Source: Avena insularis (Eukaryota > Streptophyta > Magnoliopsida > Poales > Poaceae). From it: a stretch of 64,000 nt of DNA. Below the pieces are notes generated by a model, which searched no databases, was not told the origin of the DNA, and saw nothing but the letters and a program-made list of their open reading frames with translations. The DNA lies in NCBI GenBank assembly GCA_023614405.1, contig CM042694.1, positions 130,577,711 through 130,641,710 on the forward strand. Direction: 5' to 3'. This document shows, in pieces, positions 11,501-22,170 of the stretch. Position 1 is the stretch's first letter; each line of letters starts with the position of its first letter. The position numbers were made by a program, and so were the translations under genes.

Positions 11501-11961
11501 TCTCGCGGTCCCAGACCTTGGCGTCCTCCCCGAACTCCTGCTTGAAAATTCCGATGGTGCCGGGGCCGCAGACGTCGTGCGTCATCAGCACGTCGACGTC
11601 CACCCAGACGTTCTCCCCGGGCTCGAGGCTCGCGCGCTCCGACGCCCGCGCCAGGATCTTCTCCGTCGTCGTCATAGGGATCTTCACCGAGCCGGTGGAC
11701 GCGGGGGCGCGCGGCGCGCGGGCGGGCGTAGCGACCGCGCGGACGCGCCCGGACCGCGCTGGCCGGCTCCTCGAGCTCGCGCTCGTGCGCTGCTGCTGCG
11801 GCGGCGGCGCCGCCGTGGCGAACTCATGCTGCGACAGGGGAAGCATGGAAACAGAGGGGTCAGCAGAGTGAGAAGCTTGAGGTGGGAGAAGCATAGGGAA
11901 GGGAGGGTACCTTATGGGCGAAGGCGGCGGAGGCCTTGGCGGCGGCGGAGATGGAGGCCAT
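5534..11961 (-). CDS. 3-isopropylmalate dehydratase large subunit, chloroplastic (13 exons)
   Basis: Exons in transcript order: 11911-11961, 11364-11828, 11173-11241, 10988-11104, 9178-9252, 8997-9074, 8827-8922, 8598-8647, 7614-7668, 7401-7532, 6582-6629, 6342-6497 and 5534-5674. All join in phase to 510 residues, the usual plant length. The enzyme isomerises 2-isopropylmalate to 3-isopropylmalate in leucine synthesis and works with a small subunit in the plastid. Residues 1 to about 70 are rich in Ala, Ser and Arg and acid-poor, a chloroplast transit peptide. Aconitase-family motifs follow: [29 protein letters not shown], and the [4Fe-4S] cysteines at about 378 (GSCTGG), 446 and 449 (NCGACLGG). 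The protein ends ADPRDFLV. Eleven introns have GT donors; the last starts GC. Introns hold several MITEs. Nothing looks broken, so it is probably functional. Plant names such as IPMI LSU1/IIL1 are known, but I give no symbol. Confidence 0.95.
5925..6011. mobile_element. Stowaway MITE in the last IPMI intron
   Basis: An 87-bp near-perfect hairpin starts CTCCCTCCGATCC and ends GGATCGAAGGGGG. It is flanked by TA on both sides, the Tc1/mariner Stowaway signature. The stem includes TCTAGACAAATCTGAGTCC. Confidence 0.9.
6336..6341 (-). other. GC-type 5' splice site of the last IPMI intron
   Basis: On the minus strand the exon ends ...CCTACG and the intron begins GCAAGT, the classic consensus for GC-AG introns. 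The acceptor at 5675-5676 is a normal AG. Using the GT four bases further in (6337-6336) would shift the frame and destroy the conserved [15 protein letters not shown] block, so GC is the only reading that keeps the protein. Confidence 0.85.
8050..8256. mobile_element. Older Stowaway-like MITE, host of a second one
   Basis: CCCTCCATTCCATAATTCTTGT at the left is matched inverted by ACAAGAATTATGGAACAGATAGAG at the right. A younger Stowaway (8075-8197) lies between. The outer ends are decayed, so the exact limits and TA duplication are uncertain. It is in the intron between exons 8 and 9. Confidence 0.65.
8075..8197. mobile_element. Stowaway MITE nested in another MITE
   Basis: A 123-bp element with CTCCCTCCGGTCC / GGACCGGAGGGAG ends and TA on both flanks. 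Its stem (ATTAATGGCCTCAACTTTGTCTAGA) resembles those at 5925 and 12,468. Confidence 0.92.
9555..9848. mobile_element. Tourist-like MITE (PIF/Harbinger)
   Basis: A 294-bp element with GGGCTTGTTTGATTCATAGG at one end and its inverse at the other. It has direct TAA duplications at 9552-9554 and 9849-9851. CCTATAGGAAT words recur throughout as internal inverted repeats. It is nested inside the Mutator-like element. Confidence 0.9.
9878..10141 (+). other. GC-rich payload with an 87-codon open frame inside the Mutator-like element
   Basis: Composition rises sharply here and an 87-codon frame is open. I recognise no domain in the translation, and both strands stay partly open, as GC-rich DNA often does. 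It is most likely a fragment of a host gene carried by the element; it could also be random. Confidence 0.3.
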
Positions 11962-12244
11962 GGCGGCGCGCGCGGTCGAACACCTTGAGGTCAATACAGG
12001 GATTGGGGTTTGTGCGGGCGTGGCGACCACGAGGCGGGCGTGTGGGCTAGGGGAGACACGAGGCAAAGGGTAATATGGGGTGTGTGTGTGGGAGGTTACG
12101 TGTGTGATTTGAAGCGTCGGATTGACATCGGACGGAGGTTTCTTGTTCTGAACGATGTCGCAACTAGCAACCACAGTGTGCAAGTAGGAAGAAGTTTGGC
12201 CCTGCAAGGACTCGAGAGAAAAAAGGACTGCAGAAGCAGGATTT

Positions 12245-12716
12245 GCAGCACCCGGGCACCGGTGTTTCTGGTTTCAAAAAAAAACAAAAGTTCTACTTTT
12301 AATTTTCAAAAAATCACAATTTTTTGTCCATGGATGTGTATGCATATGTTTTATATTTTTGCGAAGTTTCGGTGAAAAGGGCTTTCTATTTTGGGCTAGA
12401 CATAAGAAACTCTTTTTTTTCCAAAATTTGTCCTTTTATGTAGCACAGAATACTGCGTACTTTCTTACTCCCTCCGACCCAAATTAATTGACTTGGATTT
12501 GCCTACATTCGGATGTATCTAGCACTAAAACATGTCTAGATACATCTGAATCTAGACAAATCGAAGTCAATTAATTTGGGTCGGAGGGAGTAAGAAAATT
12601 GCAGCGTCCATAATGAATGTATATACCTACTTGAATCTTTTCCCTTGATATTTTTGAGACATGGAAATGAAGTTTTGAAAAAATCAAAACCGAGTGCACC
12701 GGTGCCCACGTGCTGC
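12245..12716. mobile_element. MITE-like inverted-repeat element upstream of the IPMI gene
   Basis: GCAGCACCCGGGCACCGGTG at the left is matched inverted by CACCGGTGCCCACGTGCTGC at the right, with two mismatches. Further A/T-rich inverted similarity continues inwards. A Stowaway (12,468-12,590) is inserted near the middle. I could not define a clean target duplication, so the limits are approximate. Confidence 0.65.
12468..12590. mobile_element. Stowaway MITE about 500 bp upstream of the IPMI start codon
   Basis: A 123-bp hairpin with CTCCCTCCGACCC / GGGTCGGAGGGAG ends and TA on both sides. The stem carries the TCTAGATACATC and TCTAGACAAATC words found in the two intronic Stowaways, suggesting one subfamily. 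Confidence 0.93.
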
Positions 12717-13522
12717 TACGGGTTTTCAAAAATTGCAAAGCTATCAAATAGAATGAGAAAATTCAATGGATATCTGGCGCTGTTCACCTCGGCCATTTTT
12801 TCATAAGAATTTAGACAGTCACCAAAAACATGAAGAACATTTACTGAAATCTCATTCAAAACGGCAAAAAAAAAAAGGTCAAACGACCTTCCATCTTAAT
12901 TGCGCTAGCAAAGGTCAGACGACACGAAACAAGGATCGAGGGAGATTTTTCTACACTTTTGCTTTGGCCTACTTATCTCCACTACTATTAAACAAGCAAA
13001 CAAGATCTTTCTTACGTGTACCCTGTTTATCAATCAGCACCGCATGATTACACCCAATAGACTCAATCTAACAGCTACAATTAATCTAATTAGGTCCCGT
13101 GTGCAATTAGCAATTATACGATAGGCTGACCACTCCACGGGCAGAGGAAATTCCACACCCGCATCTGCGCCTGCACACGCCGCCGGGGAGGCCGCTTCTT
13201 CCCCACGCGATTGCCCTGCAACTAAACCGCCACTGCAGGAATCCCCGGGACATCGCCGTCATCACGCAGGACACCACAACGCCATTCTTCCCGCCCGGAC
13301 GGGATGTCACCGTACAGTAGTCTCCTGACGCGGCCGCCGCCAACGCCCTCCAACTAATCACGGGAGTGCCTTTAGGTTTTGCTCATATCCACGATCCAGA
13401 TCTTTAGTTTGTCAAAATTTATGTAGATTTCCGTTCAAATCTGTTGGAAAAAGAAACTGCTACCTGGATCGGCGTACGTTACGGAATATACATGTGGAGT
13501 CCATCGAGATCCCCTCCCCTAT

Positions 13523-13768
13523 GTGACACTTCAATGGTTTCTTGGCCTGACAGGGCTAGCGGCGGCACAAATGGTCAGATGCGGCATCAAGGCCATCACC
13601 TCGCCGGAGGATAGAGAATTGCTGCAGCTGGATTGCAAGCGGAAGAACTTGTTCTGTGGCTGCTCTTGTCGTGTGGCCTGTGAGGAGTATGCCTTTGCTC
13701 ATGTTGAGTATTTGACGAAAGGGCAGAGGCATCTTGCACCAAGTTTTCAGTTACTCGATGCCAAGTGA
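13523..13768 (+). pseudogene. Possible captured gene fragment in the Helitron
   Basis: An 81-codon frame with several cysteines (LFCGCSCRVACEEYAFAH) lies in a segment with higher GC than its flanks. It is followed at about 13,845-13,935 by a second short coding-like piece (MVHGLALLDKALDDDPKNS in another frame) after a TTTTGTTCCAG acceptor-like site. I do not recognise the source gene. Helitrons often carry such exon fragments; this one is inferred from composition and context only. Confidence 0.35.
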
Positions 13769-14470
13769 TGCTTCTCCAGTGTTAAATCGGCTTGCATGCC
13801 ATCCTTGGTCTACATTTTGCTGATAATTTTTTTTTTGTTCCAGTTGACCTTGGTTCTGCTACTGATGGTTCACGGACTTGCTTTGCTGGACAAAGCACTT
13901 GACGATGACCCCAAGAACAGTACTGTGGACTGAATAAAATTTGCATACTAAACGGTAATTCCCCTCACATTCTTTTCCTCATTTTTTGTCAAGTATACTA
14001 AATATTGTAAGGAATCATTTAATAAAAGAGTTTTTTTTCCGCTGTGTGGAAGCGTTTCTCAAGATCTTCAACACAATAGTAATTATTGACTAAAGATCTG
14101 GATTTCCATCGATTTTGGGGATTTTCATATTCTGATTTTTATTTTTAAAGAGACGTGTGTTACACATGAAAACTTTTAAAAAAGAAAAACCATAAGTCAA
14201 ACGGGCTTCCGTCAATCACTCGCATCCTCTCGTTTGCCTATCAGAGCCCCGAACCGCCACCAGGGAGCCTGAAGCCGCCGCCACAGGAGCCTGCACATCG
14301 CCGGAACAACCTTGCAAAGGACACATGGCCTTCCTACGGACCATTGCCTTATCCCCATGCTAGCAGCCGCCGAACCTGTCATCCACCACCGCCCGGTGTC
14401 CTCGCTAACAAAGATGAATCCTCTTTTTTTGTATACTATTTTAGTATAATATATATTTCTTAGCGTGGCG

Positions 14471-14845
14471 TTTTGGCTCTTGGGAGCATATGCTCCTGAT
14501 TTTTGAATTAGATTTCAAAAGCAAGTTAAAATATCAAAAAAAATCGGGAATTTTTTTTGGTGCGTACATCTTGTTCTATGTGCTCATAAAGTCGTTTCAC
14601 GGAAAACTGATATGTTTTGTGTCGTGTCTAAAAAAGACAAAATTTGGTGCTTAAATAATGCGAGTAACTAGACATTTTTTTTTCATACAAGACACAAAAC
14701 GTATCGAATCTCCGCGAAACGACTTTGTTAGCACATAGAATGTCAAGATATACGTACCAATTTTTTTTTAGAATTTTTGAACATATTTTTAAAAAATATT
14801 AACTACTTGGAGCACATGCTCCCAGGATCAAAAGTGGGTTTCCTT
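14471..14845. mobile_element. Inverted-repeat MITE inside the Helitron
   Basis: CTCTTGGGAGCATATGCTCC and GGAGCACATGCTCCCAGGATC mark the ends. Inside, GTGCTCATAAAGTCGTTTC is matched inverted by GAAACGACTTTGTTAGCAC, so the roughly 370-bp unit can fold into one long hairpin. It has no coding capacity. Ends are approximate. Confidence 0.65.
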
Positions 14846-15454
14846 TTCTAATAGTAGTTTTTTTAGAGCTTTTCTAATAGTAGTTACCCATACATGTATC
14901 CGTTATTAAACAAAATACGATATGTGATGTCTTTATCTGATTTCCCTTCAATAGTGCAATGGAAAACCGAACTCAGTTATGTGCTTCATGGTTGTTTTGT
15001 GAATGTTGGAACTTCAAAATTGTGCTGCCCATCTTTTATATGTCCTGCTGCTATTGTTACACTCACAAGTTTTGTTAGCACATGTAGTATATGTTTAGGT
15101 TGAAATTAGTATAACTATCAATTCATTTGTGCAACCAGTAGTGCAGGTCGTTGTGTTGATTGGATAGCTGTATCTACCTTTGATTTCACACAAATGTAGC
15201 CTGTAGACATTTTTTCGATAAAAAATATATATTAATATCGGGATGATACTAATAAAGAAAAATTACAAAAATAAAAGTTCCGCTACAGTGTAGACATGAG
15301 ATAGTTGTTTGGAACCATGTCCTTTAGTTTCTTATGCATAGATATATGCTATGGAAATCAATATTTTTTTAATGTACTCAATTTTCCACGGTTTCAACAA
15401 TTCTAAATTAATTTATATTAGTTTCTTTTATATGACAATATTATATTATTTAAC

Positions 15455-15469
15455 ACGTGCATTGCACGT
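15455..15469 (+). terminator. Helitron 3' terminal hairpin
   Basis: ACGTGC-ATT-GCACGT forms a perfect 6-bp stem with a 3-nt loop, nine bases before the terminal CTAG. In Helitrons this hairpin signals the end of the transposed strand. Confidence 0.85.
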
Positions 15470-15482
15470 ACACAATTACTAG

Positions 15483-15872
15483 TTCAGATCAAACAACTAA
15501 ACGGTGCCAGCAAAGGAAAAAATTCGTGTTTCTACACATTTCTTAGAAATCGCCTGGGCCCCGCAAATCAAGACACAAAGATCCCGTGATACTGAGGTGA
15601 GCTAGGCTCCATGTGCTAGGTACCTTGGCCCCTACGTCCGCAGGTTTACTAACTTGACCCCTACTCCTTGAGGCCTTCCTCCAATTGTTTTTTTTTGTTT
15701 GTTTTTGCGAGGGGGCTCCCACTAATTCTGACCCAGTTCGTGTCACGAGGGGTCTCATCGCAGCCATTTCTGTTCTTTCCTTTTCTTTCACAAAAAAACT
15801 TATTTCTTGGACAGGTGCAAGTGTTGAAAAAATACTCCTGAAAAACATTCAAATCGAACTCGACTGGAGCTC
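15483..15872. other. Intergenic, no gene seen
   Basis: Mixed-composition spacer between the Helitron and the LINE tail. No gene, hairpin or clear element end was found. Confidence 0.5.
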
Positions 15873-15874
15873 AT

Positions 15875-17640
15875 AGTTTTTTTTAAAAACGGAGGCAAAA
15901 GATTCATCACAAAAGATTCATAGTTTTTTTTAAACGGAGGCAAAAGATTCATAGTATTAATTAAGAAGAAGAGAATTGTCTGATTAATTAACGAAAAACT
16001 AGACGAAACACATACAACAAACAACCATACGCGAACAATACACAAAACATCCAACTCCCTGGCCGCCTAAGCGGGCTCACTAATTCTCCCAGCACATCGC
16101 AAAGAAGACCCTAGTGAACCATACATCAAGCAGCCTTTCTTGTGTGGTCACTCTTCTTGCATTTGCTCTTGAGCTCCTTATCCACCTTCTTGATTCCCGA
16201 CAGAAGGCAAGCAATCTCCTTGCTAGATCCAAGGCTAGCCACCTCCAAACTGTCAAGTAAGTTGCAAAGTTGTTTTGCAAAAAGGGCCTCAGAGTCAATA
16301 AGGCCAAGCGACTCGCTAGGCTCCAAAGAAGATGGTGTTGAAGCCACCTCCAAGGACCCGAGCGAGTCCACCTCCATATGCACCATCGATAGAGGAGTCA
16401 ACTCCACACACACAACTCATGCAATTCAGGCATGATCGACATCACCGGATCCACGACACAACGATGCCCTAGCTCTCAAAGGCTTCCGTCACACTAGGAT
16501 GCGACTCCGGGCTCGGTCTAGCATGAGGAGAGAAACCACCATAGAGGTCTTCAGCCCCAACGTCAATGTCAGTTGACCCGGCATTGAGCTCCATTGTAAG
16601 AGAAACATCAGACACAATCGAGGGCCCGCCAAGAGCATCCCCCGCTCTCTGAAACTCACAACACGAGCGAGATAGCCTTGAAGCTCGGAATGAAGCAACA
16701 TGACCTGCTCAATCAGGATAGATTGCACATATATTGTGGGAGGTGGTGTAGAAGGATGTCGAAGCAGCGGAGGTTGGTCGACGAGCTTCTTTCCACTGCA
16801 ATGATGCACGGCAAGCCGAGGCTAGGACGGCAACACGAGGTTTGGCAAGGAGTTTAGTGGCTGCTAGGCATTGAAGCACTCACGCGCTCGAGGACCCGAT
16901 CGGAGGCAACGAGAACACCGAATGGGGTATCTGCAGGCTGTAGCATGACTAGGGAACAAACAACGACATCATCGCCCATTAAACTAGTAGGGAAGAGGGT
17001 GACGAATCAATGACGTTGATAAGATCGTGTGGCGCTCACGGCACCGGGAATGCATGCCCTACCATCCCGTGGCAACATCCTCCATGCGGCATGCACCAGG
17101 CTGGGAAGCCGGAGTGGAGGCCATGACCTCGGCATAGGAATGACACCCAGCCTTGTCTCCACACCCATCGACACCACCGGGGAAAATGCTCATCCTCGCA
17201 AAGTTGGCGTCTATAGCGCTTTGGGAAGCAGGACAAGAGGTCATCCTGGATGATAGGGACGCCTCGGGGTCGAACAGCTGGGCGATGGTGACGTCAGGGA
17301 CGGACGGTTGGTCGGTGGTTACCTCGGGGGCAGCCATGGCTGCACGGATGATGGACGGGCAGGTGGATGGTGTGGCTGCTATCGCGGGCCTATGGGGCGG
17401 TGAGGACGAGCCAAATGGACCCCAATGGTCGAGTCGGCCTTGCGGGAGGCCAGGACGACCATCGCTAGCGTGGCTGAGGAAGTGGTCGACGAAGCGAGAG
17501 CAGCCGCCACGGCAGACACAGGTGAGATAAGCACAGACAACATGCTCGGGGAGGCCTTCAGCACCTCCATGGACTTGCCACCTTCCTGGACGGGTGGCGG
17601 GGCAACAACACAAGATCTAGATTGGGTCGCGAAGGGCCGG
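15875..17640 (-). mobile_element. LINE (non-LTR retrotransposon), internally deleted
   Basis: Read on the minus strand it starts near 17,640 with a GC-rich leader (CGGCCCTTCGCGACCC), runs through an ORF1 relic, and ends in a 3' UTR with GAATCTTTTGCCTCCGTTT followed by A runs. That last motif is typical of Triticeae LINE tails. The tail is doubled: a second CCTCCGTTT-A block lies at about 15,880-15,900. ORF2 (endonuclease and reverse transcriptase) is absent, so ORF1 abuts the 3' UTR. Such a structure needs internal deletion rather than ordinary 5' truncation. Confidence 0.6.
16126..17613 (-). pseudogene. LINE ORF1 relic
   Basis: Three minus-strand open stretches in different frames look like pieces of one reading frame: 17,570-17,379 (starting MEVLKASPSMLSV), 17,400-17,059 (with DQPSVPDVTIAQLFDP) and 16,413-16,126 (with SLGLIDSEALFAKQL and a basic tail KSKCKKSDHTRKAA). 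The order N-terminal, middle, C-terminal fits the strand. No zinc knuckle is visible. It is broken by frameshifts and a gap around 16,420-17,050. Identity as ORF1 rests on context and the basic C terminus. Confidence 0.45.
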
Positions 17641-18918
17641 ATCTCAAAGCATCAAACGGCCTATGAACGGACAGATAGGTCTTGTACCCATGTGTACAAG
17701 CACACATGTATTTCTGATAACTTTTGACAAAAAAATCAACACCTAAAAGTGACATATAACTCTCCTCTATTTAAAAAACCTTGAAACATTTTTTCACAAA
17801 GTTCCACCTTTCATCAGATTTCATCCAGGTCGTACCAATCAACAACCTTCCATATTTTTTTCTAAAAAGTCTCTCAATAATAATTTTTGAAGGTTTCTAC
17901 AAATCTAAATGAGATATTATAAAAAATGGTCATGGTCTAATGAACCTTTCACTGTCATGAAATGAGGGAAAAGGGGGGAATTTCCCAGTTTTGGGAACAA
18001 CAAACAAAAACGAAAAACAACAGAAAGAAACACAAACAAAAAGAGAAAATAATACTTTTAGTCCGCACAACTTTGTTGTGACACAAATAGGATATAAAGA
18101 GAGAGAGAGAAAGTAGAGATGGTGCAACTCAATTGTATCTAATCTACTAAACCCTAGCCACAGTTACAATTGAAAGAATATAAACGCTAAGATAGGGCTC
18201 GGTTGGCTTGACTAGTTAGGATTCTAACAAAGTTAGTTATCTTTGTTTACACAGTCGACCAAAAAGAGAAAATATTTCTAAATAAATAGAAAATAACAGT
18301 AAAATTTTCACCAAACTGTTTTTTTAAACATAAGTTAGAAGTTTTATTATTGAGAAATTCAAAAGTGGGAATCTAAAAAAGAAGAAATATGGTGTTTTTT
18401 CATGAATTAATTGAAATTTTCCCTAACTCAATGGTTTTCTCTACTAATAATTTGTATTGTCTCATTTATTCTATAATATTTACTATTTTTTCCTGCTCAA
18501 GATTCTCCTATTTTTTTGGTATAGGTTCAAGATATTCCCGCCAAAATTTATGTTTCTTAAAATGTTGTATTTTAAAAATAGGTTATTAAAATTTAAACAA
18601 TGGATTAACTCACGTGCAAGCAAGTAGTATATGTATCCATATAATTTGGTCCATCGACTTATTTGTAATTTTTATTATTTTTAGATCTCTTTTGTACTAC
18701 TGTCAATGATTATTAGTAGATCAGTGGAACTTTTGCAAAAGAAAATCGTAATAAAATTCCAATGCCAAAAAACAAATCCAATATAAAACGTGCGGAACCA
18801 GCGGATGGGGATAGCTTCCCATTTAGGGATGCCAGCCGCCCGTCTGGCGGAGGAGGCGGACAGTCCGCCTGTGATATGCCTAACTAAAAACGAATTAGTC
18901 TCATGTTGATTGTTGGTG
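17641..18918. other. AT-rich intergenic DNA, no gene seen
   Basis: Long A/T runs and a GA microsatellite at about 18,098-18,115. No coding signal, paired repeats or element ends were found. Confidence 0.5.
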
Positions 18919-18921
18919 TAA

Positions 18922-19999
18922 GGGCATCTTCACCGGCCTGACCCAAACGGGTGACCAAAACGGTCCGTTTCTATCCGTTTGAATCAGCCCGTGGTTGCTT
19001 TGGGGTCGTGGTCCGGCCTATCCGAACAGCCGCATCCAGTGGCGTGACCCATCTGTCTGCCCCTGGCTAATAGGGTCACGCCGTCTTTTTTTCGAATTTC
19101 AAACCGAGACATTTCGCGCGTAAACTGAAAAATTTCATATGTAATTATATAAAATATTACATTCAAAACATAAAAAACAAAAAAACATGACCCTAGTCCT
19201 AGCCCTAGCTACTGACGATGTCCCTGCTGCCGGCACCGCTCCGTCTATTTATGAATCGAGGTCGATATACTCCAGCGGCGTCTAGAGGTGGGCCAGCGGC
19301 AGTCTCGGAGCTAGCGCCGGTACGGGTGCGGAAGGTGTCGGCTGGTCGATCACCTAGCCTGGCCACGCTGGCCACACGTCCGTTTCCACCGGCGCGAGTG
19401 GAGCAGAACACTCCGACGCGGGCGGAGCAGCCCACCCCGTAGCGGTAGCGGTGGGGCGGTGGCGGTGGCAGCGGCTGCCCCGCATTCACCTGCGCCACCA
19501 GGCCGGTGAGCTGGACGGCCTCCTGGTAGCTGTCCCACATCCGGTCCTCCTCCCTCGCGCTGGCCGTGATGGCCTGCTCGAGGAAGTCGTCCTCATCGTA
19601 GCCCCGCGCCAGGACCTCCTGGTACTCCGGGGGCAGGTGCACGGCGATGGATGCGGAGGACGACCCCTCCTCCTCCTCCTTGACGACGGTGTCGAGGTCA
19701 TCATCACCGAGGTCGGCATCGGAGTAGTCAATGACATTGTCGTCAACGGGCTCGGAGGCAGGAAGGTCGCGGGGCTACGACGCCTCATCTCGTCGTCATT
19801 GATGGTGAAGGCTGTCGCGGTTGCGTCTCACTCGGTGCCGCCGGTCCGGGCCGACGCAACGGTCCCGCAAATTAGGTTTGTTGATGGGTCGAGCCGGACG
19901 CGTCGATCTGGATGGGTCGTGTTGCTGGAAGACCACGCACGCCACGCACGTCCACGCGGACGCGTTCGGACAGGTTGGGTCGGACCGGTGGAGATGCCC
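18922..19999. mobile_element. TIR element sharing GGGCATC ends with the one at 564-939
   Basis: The left end GGGCATCTTCACCGG and right end CCGGTGGAGATGCCC are inverted copies 1,078 bp apart. Subterminal CCCAAACGG and CGGTCCGTTT words also match the 564-939 element. The flanks are TAA at left and TTA at right, so a 3-bp duplication is not clean. The interior holds a minus-strand ORF relic. It is probably a longer, less deleted relative of the MITE near the left edge. Confidence 0.65.
19205..19800 (-). pseudogene. Acidic/coiled ORF relic inside the TIR element
   Basis: The minus strand is open for 145 codons from 19,642 (MHLPPEYQEVLARGYDEDDF onward). Coding-like acidic sequence (DDDLDTVVKEEEEGSS) continues upstream in the same frame to about 19,790. 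The C-terminal part, after a PPPPPP run, is compositionally different and probably noncoding. There is no DDE catalytic pattern, so it is not a transposase core. It may be the accessory protein or N-terminal fragment of a PIF/Harbinger-type element, or a captured host exon. Confidence 0.4.
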
Positions 20000-20109
20000 T
20001 TAGGCCAACTCCAATGGCCCCCCGCATTTCGGACATCGGTTTCGTCCAAATTGGTTTGTTTGAGGGGGGTGGAGGACAGGCCATCCGGGCTCAGCCCCGG
20101 TTGCGATGG

Positions 20110-21533
20110 TGATAGCCTGCAAGTGCATAGGTTCGTCAGAGAATGTTTTCACATAAGTATTAATTCCTGTTTTTATATCGATCCCAACAAGGAGCCTAGG
20201 AAAGTGTTTTTATGCGATGTTTCTGTCGCACCCAAGGTGTCACAAGTCTTGAGTGAATTGACTGCAAAGGTTGACGGTGGAAGTGGTGAGTAAAAGATAG
20301 AGAAACTTGTTTAGGAAATAAGTAAATTACATAAAAGTAAAGATGCGAAAGGTGTGTAAGGGACCTGTAGATGAGAAGTTAGGCGCGGAGAGAATCAGTT
20401 CATGGTGATAGTGAAAGTGCCAAATGGAATAAGCGGAATAAGTGATAATGATAATTCTTATTTATAAGTGAGTAGGCAAGCAACCCATATACCGACTAGG
20501 AGTCCTCATGGCCAATTCTTTCCAATCCCAATGATCCATCTGTCTGTTACCACGGCCATGGTCAGCATATTAATTAAGGTCTTTCGACCGGATCAAGGCT
20601 TTAATCTTGATGGTTCGTTGTTGTCCTCGAGTAGTGCTAGCTCTTCTATGATATCGGTTGTGTCACTCGGGGGGTCGCCGAATTACTAGCACACAAGTTT
20701 ATACCTATGAGATCTTTGGATCATGTTACCTGGGTCCTTAAATTAGATAACACGCATTAGGCAAACATATATAATCATTCTCACTGTTTAAATAGACATT
20801 ACACCGATCACAAATGGATGGAATTAAAGGAGGAACATCACATCTCACCAATCCCCTACATCTCCCACGTCCATGTAGATTTACTCAGACATGAGAGAAA
20901 GACAAATCAAATGCATAATTGTATTACAAATAGAAATCATCTCCAAATTATTGTAGCAAACCACAATAGCGATTAAAGATTCAATCAAATACAAACTATA
21001 GGTAGATCAAAGTATCAAACTCTAATCTTACATGTGCCAATCTCTCTCTCTTTAAGTAATAATGGAATGATGGTGGAGTGTGTGGTTTTGAGGTTGAAGA
21101 TCGTCGGAGAACGAGGTGACGTTTTTATCCTCTTTCAGATCTAATCTCTCCCTCTAGATGGCTTGCGGGGGCTGTAACTTCTGTTATGTGGTTCTTCTCG
21201 TCTCCCCTCCTTTACGAAAGTTACTTGTATTGATATAAGGAAAATGCGGGTGGATAGTAATGCAGGTAGATGCAGGAGTGCCCGATCGTACCCATCGGTG
21301 GTCTTGGCCTCCAATGAAAGTGGCTCAAGTTGGGGATTTGCTTATTCTGGTGTAATTAGCCCATAAATGTTGTTAGATCTTCAATAAATATTCATTGCCT
21401 AAAAACCATCACAAGAACCAAGGATTCACTTATTGCGACATTAACATTAGTGGAAAGGGGCAATCTTCAGGGAAATCTGGCAATAAACAAGAGGAAAACC
21501 AATGGTAAAAAGTGATGAAATTTGGAGCTATCA
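20110..21533 (-). repeat. LTR of a minus-strand gypsy element (3' LTR)
   Basis: On the plus strand the block begins TGATAGCCTGCAAGTGCATAGG and ends GGAGCTATCA, giving TG...CA ends on either strand. It is followed at 21,534 by ACATCCCCAAGCTTAGC, whose reverse complement is a purine-rich polypurine tract. That orients the element to the minus strand with this as its 3' LTR. The expected partner LTR is not in the window. Confidence 0.6.
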
Positions 21534-22170
21534 ACATCCCCAAGCTTAGCGGTTACTCGCCCTCGAGTGACAAAGATATAATGAATAATAGCGAAGAATT
21601 GAATCAAGATAAAGACTTATAAGTTCGAGGTTGTATCATATTCCATCGTCTCAAATCCCGCAACCTTGAACACGAGCATAATATATCTGAATAGTTGGAC
21701 TTAAGCTTGATCCCTAGATGCAAGTAATTCGCTAGCTAATAGTTCTTATAACTCAAATGAGATTGTTAAAATTTTGGCGAGGCTTTGCAAATCAATTTCT
21801 TTCAGCACTTCTCTTGTTATGAAAGTGAAAATGTTTTTAAGCTAGACTACTTAAGTCAGAATTAAGGATGCACATGTAGATGTCAAAAGAAGGATAAACT
21901 TAGAGCTTTTTCATTAATCACCCAGTTCAATAATCATCAAGAACTCTAATTGCACATTTTAGGTAGTGAGGTGATGCCAATAATCAAAGTATCGACAGTG
22001 TTTCAGCTCATATTTTGATAATGGATCTTTTCTTTCTCCTTCTCAAGGATCAACGAATATTTCTTTGTAAACTCCTACACAACCTATTGGGAATACCAAT
22101 AATTTTGCCCATATAGTGACACACATGCCACTCATGCCATCAATTCATACCTGAAATCCGGGGTTATATC
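21534..22170 (-). mobile_element. 3' leader of the same minus-strand gypsy element
   Basis: Noncoding sequence next to the polypurine tract. It is interrupted at 22,171 by the Athila-like element. I cannot follow it confidently on the far side of that element. Confidence 0.45.

Larger units (their letters stand above)
12976..15482 (+). mobile_element. Non-autonomous Helitron with both termini
   Basis: The 5' end is TCTCCACTACTATTAAAC, the typical grass Helitron start. The 3' end is CTAG at 15,479-15,482, preceded by a 6-bp-stem hairpin 9 nt upstream. The flanking bases are A (12,975) and T (15,483), matching insertion between A and T without duplication. No RepHel helicase is present, so it depends on a helper. 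It carries GC-rich gene-like segments (about 13,100-13,360, 13,520-13,930 and 14,215-14,400) and an inserted MITE. Confidence 0.85.

Noticed and set aside
11478..12050. Plus-strand 190-codon frame opposite IPMI exons 1-2
   Set aside because: Antisense shadow of the GC-rich transit-peptide exon; Arg/Gly/Ala-rich and crosses exon boundaries.
19451..20293. 280-codon plus-strand frame
   Set aside because: Crosses the right end of the TIR element (19,999) and the start of an LTR (20,110), so it is a chance fusion.
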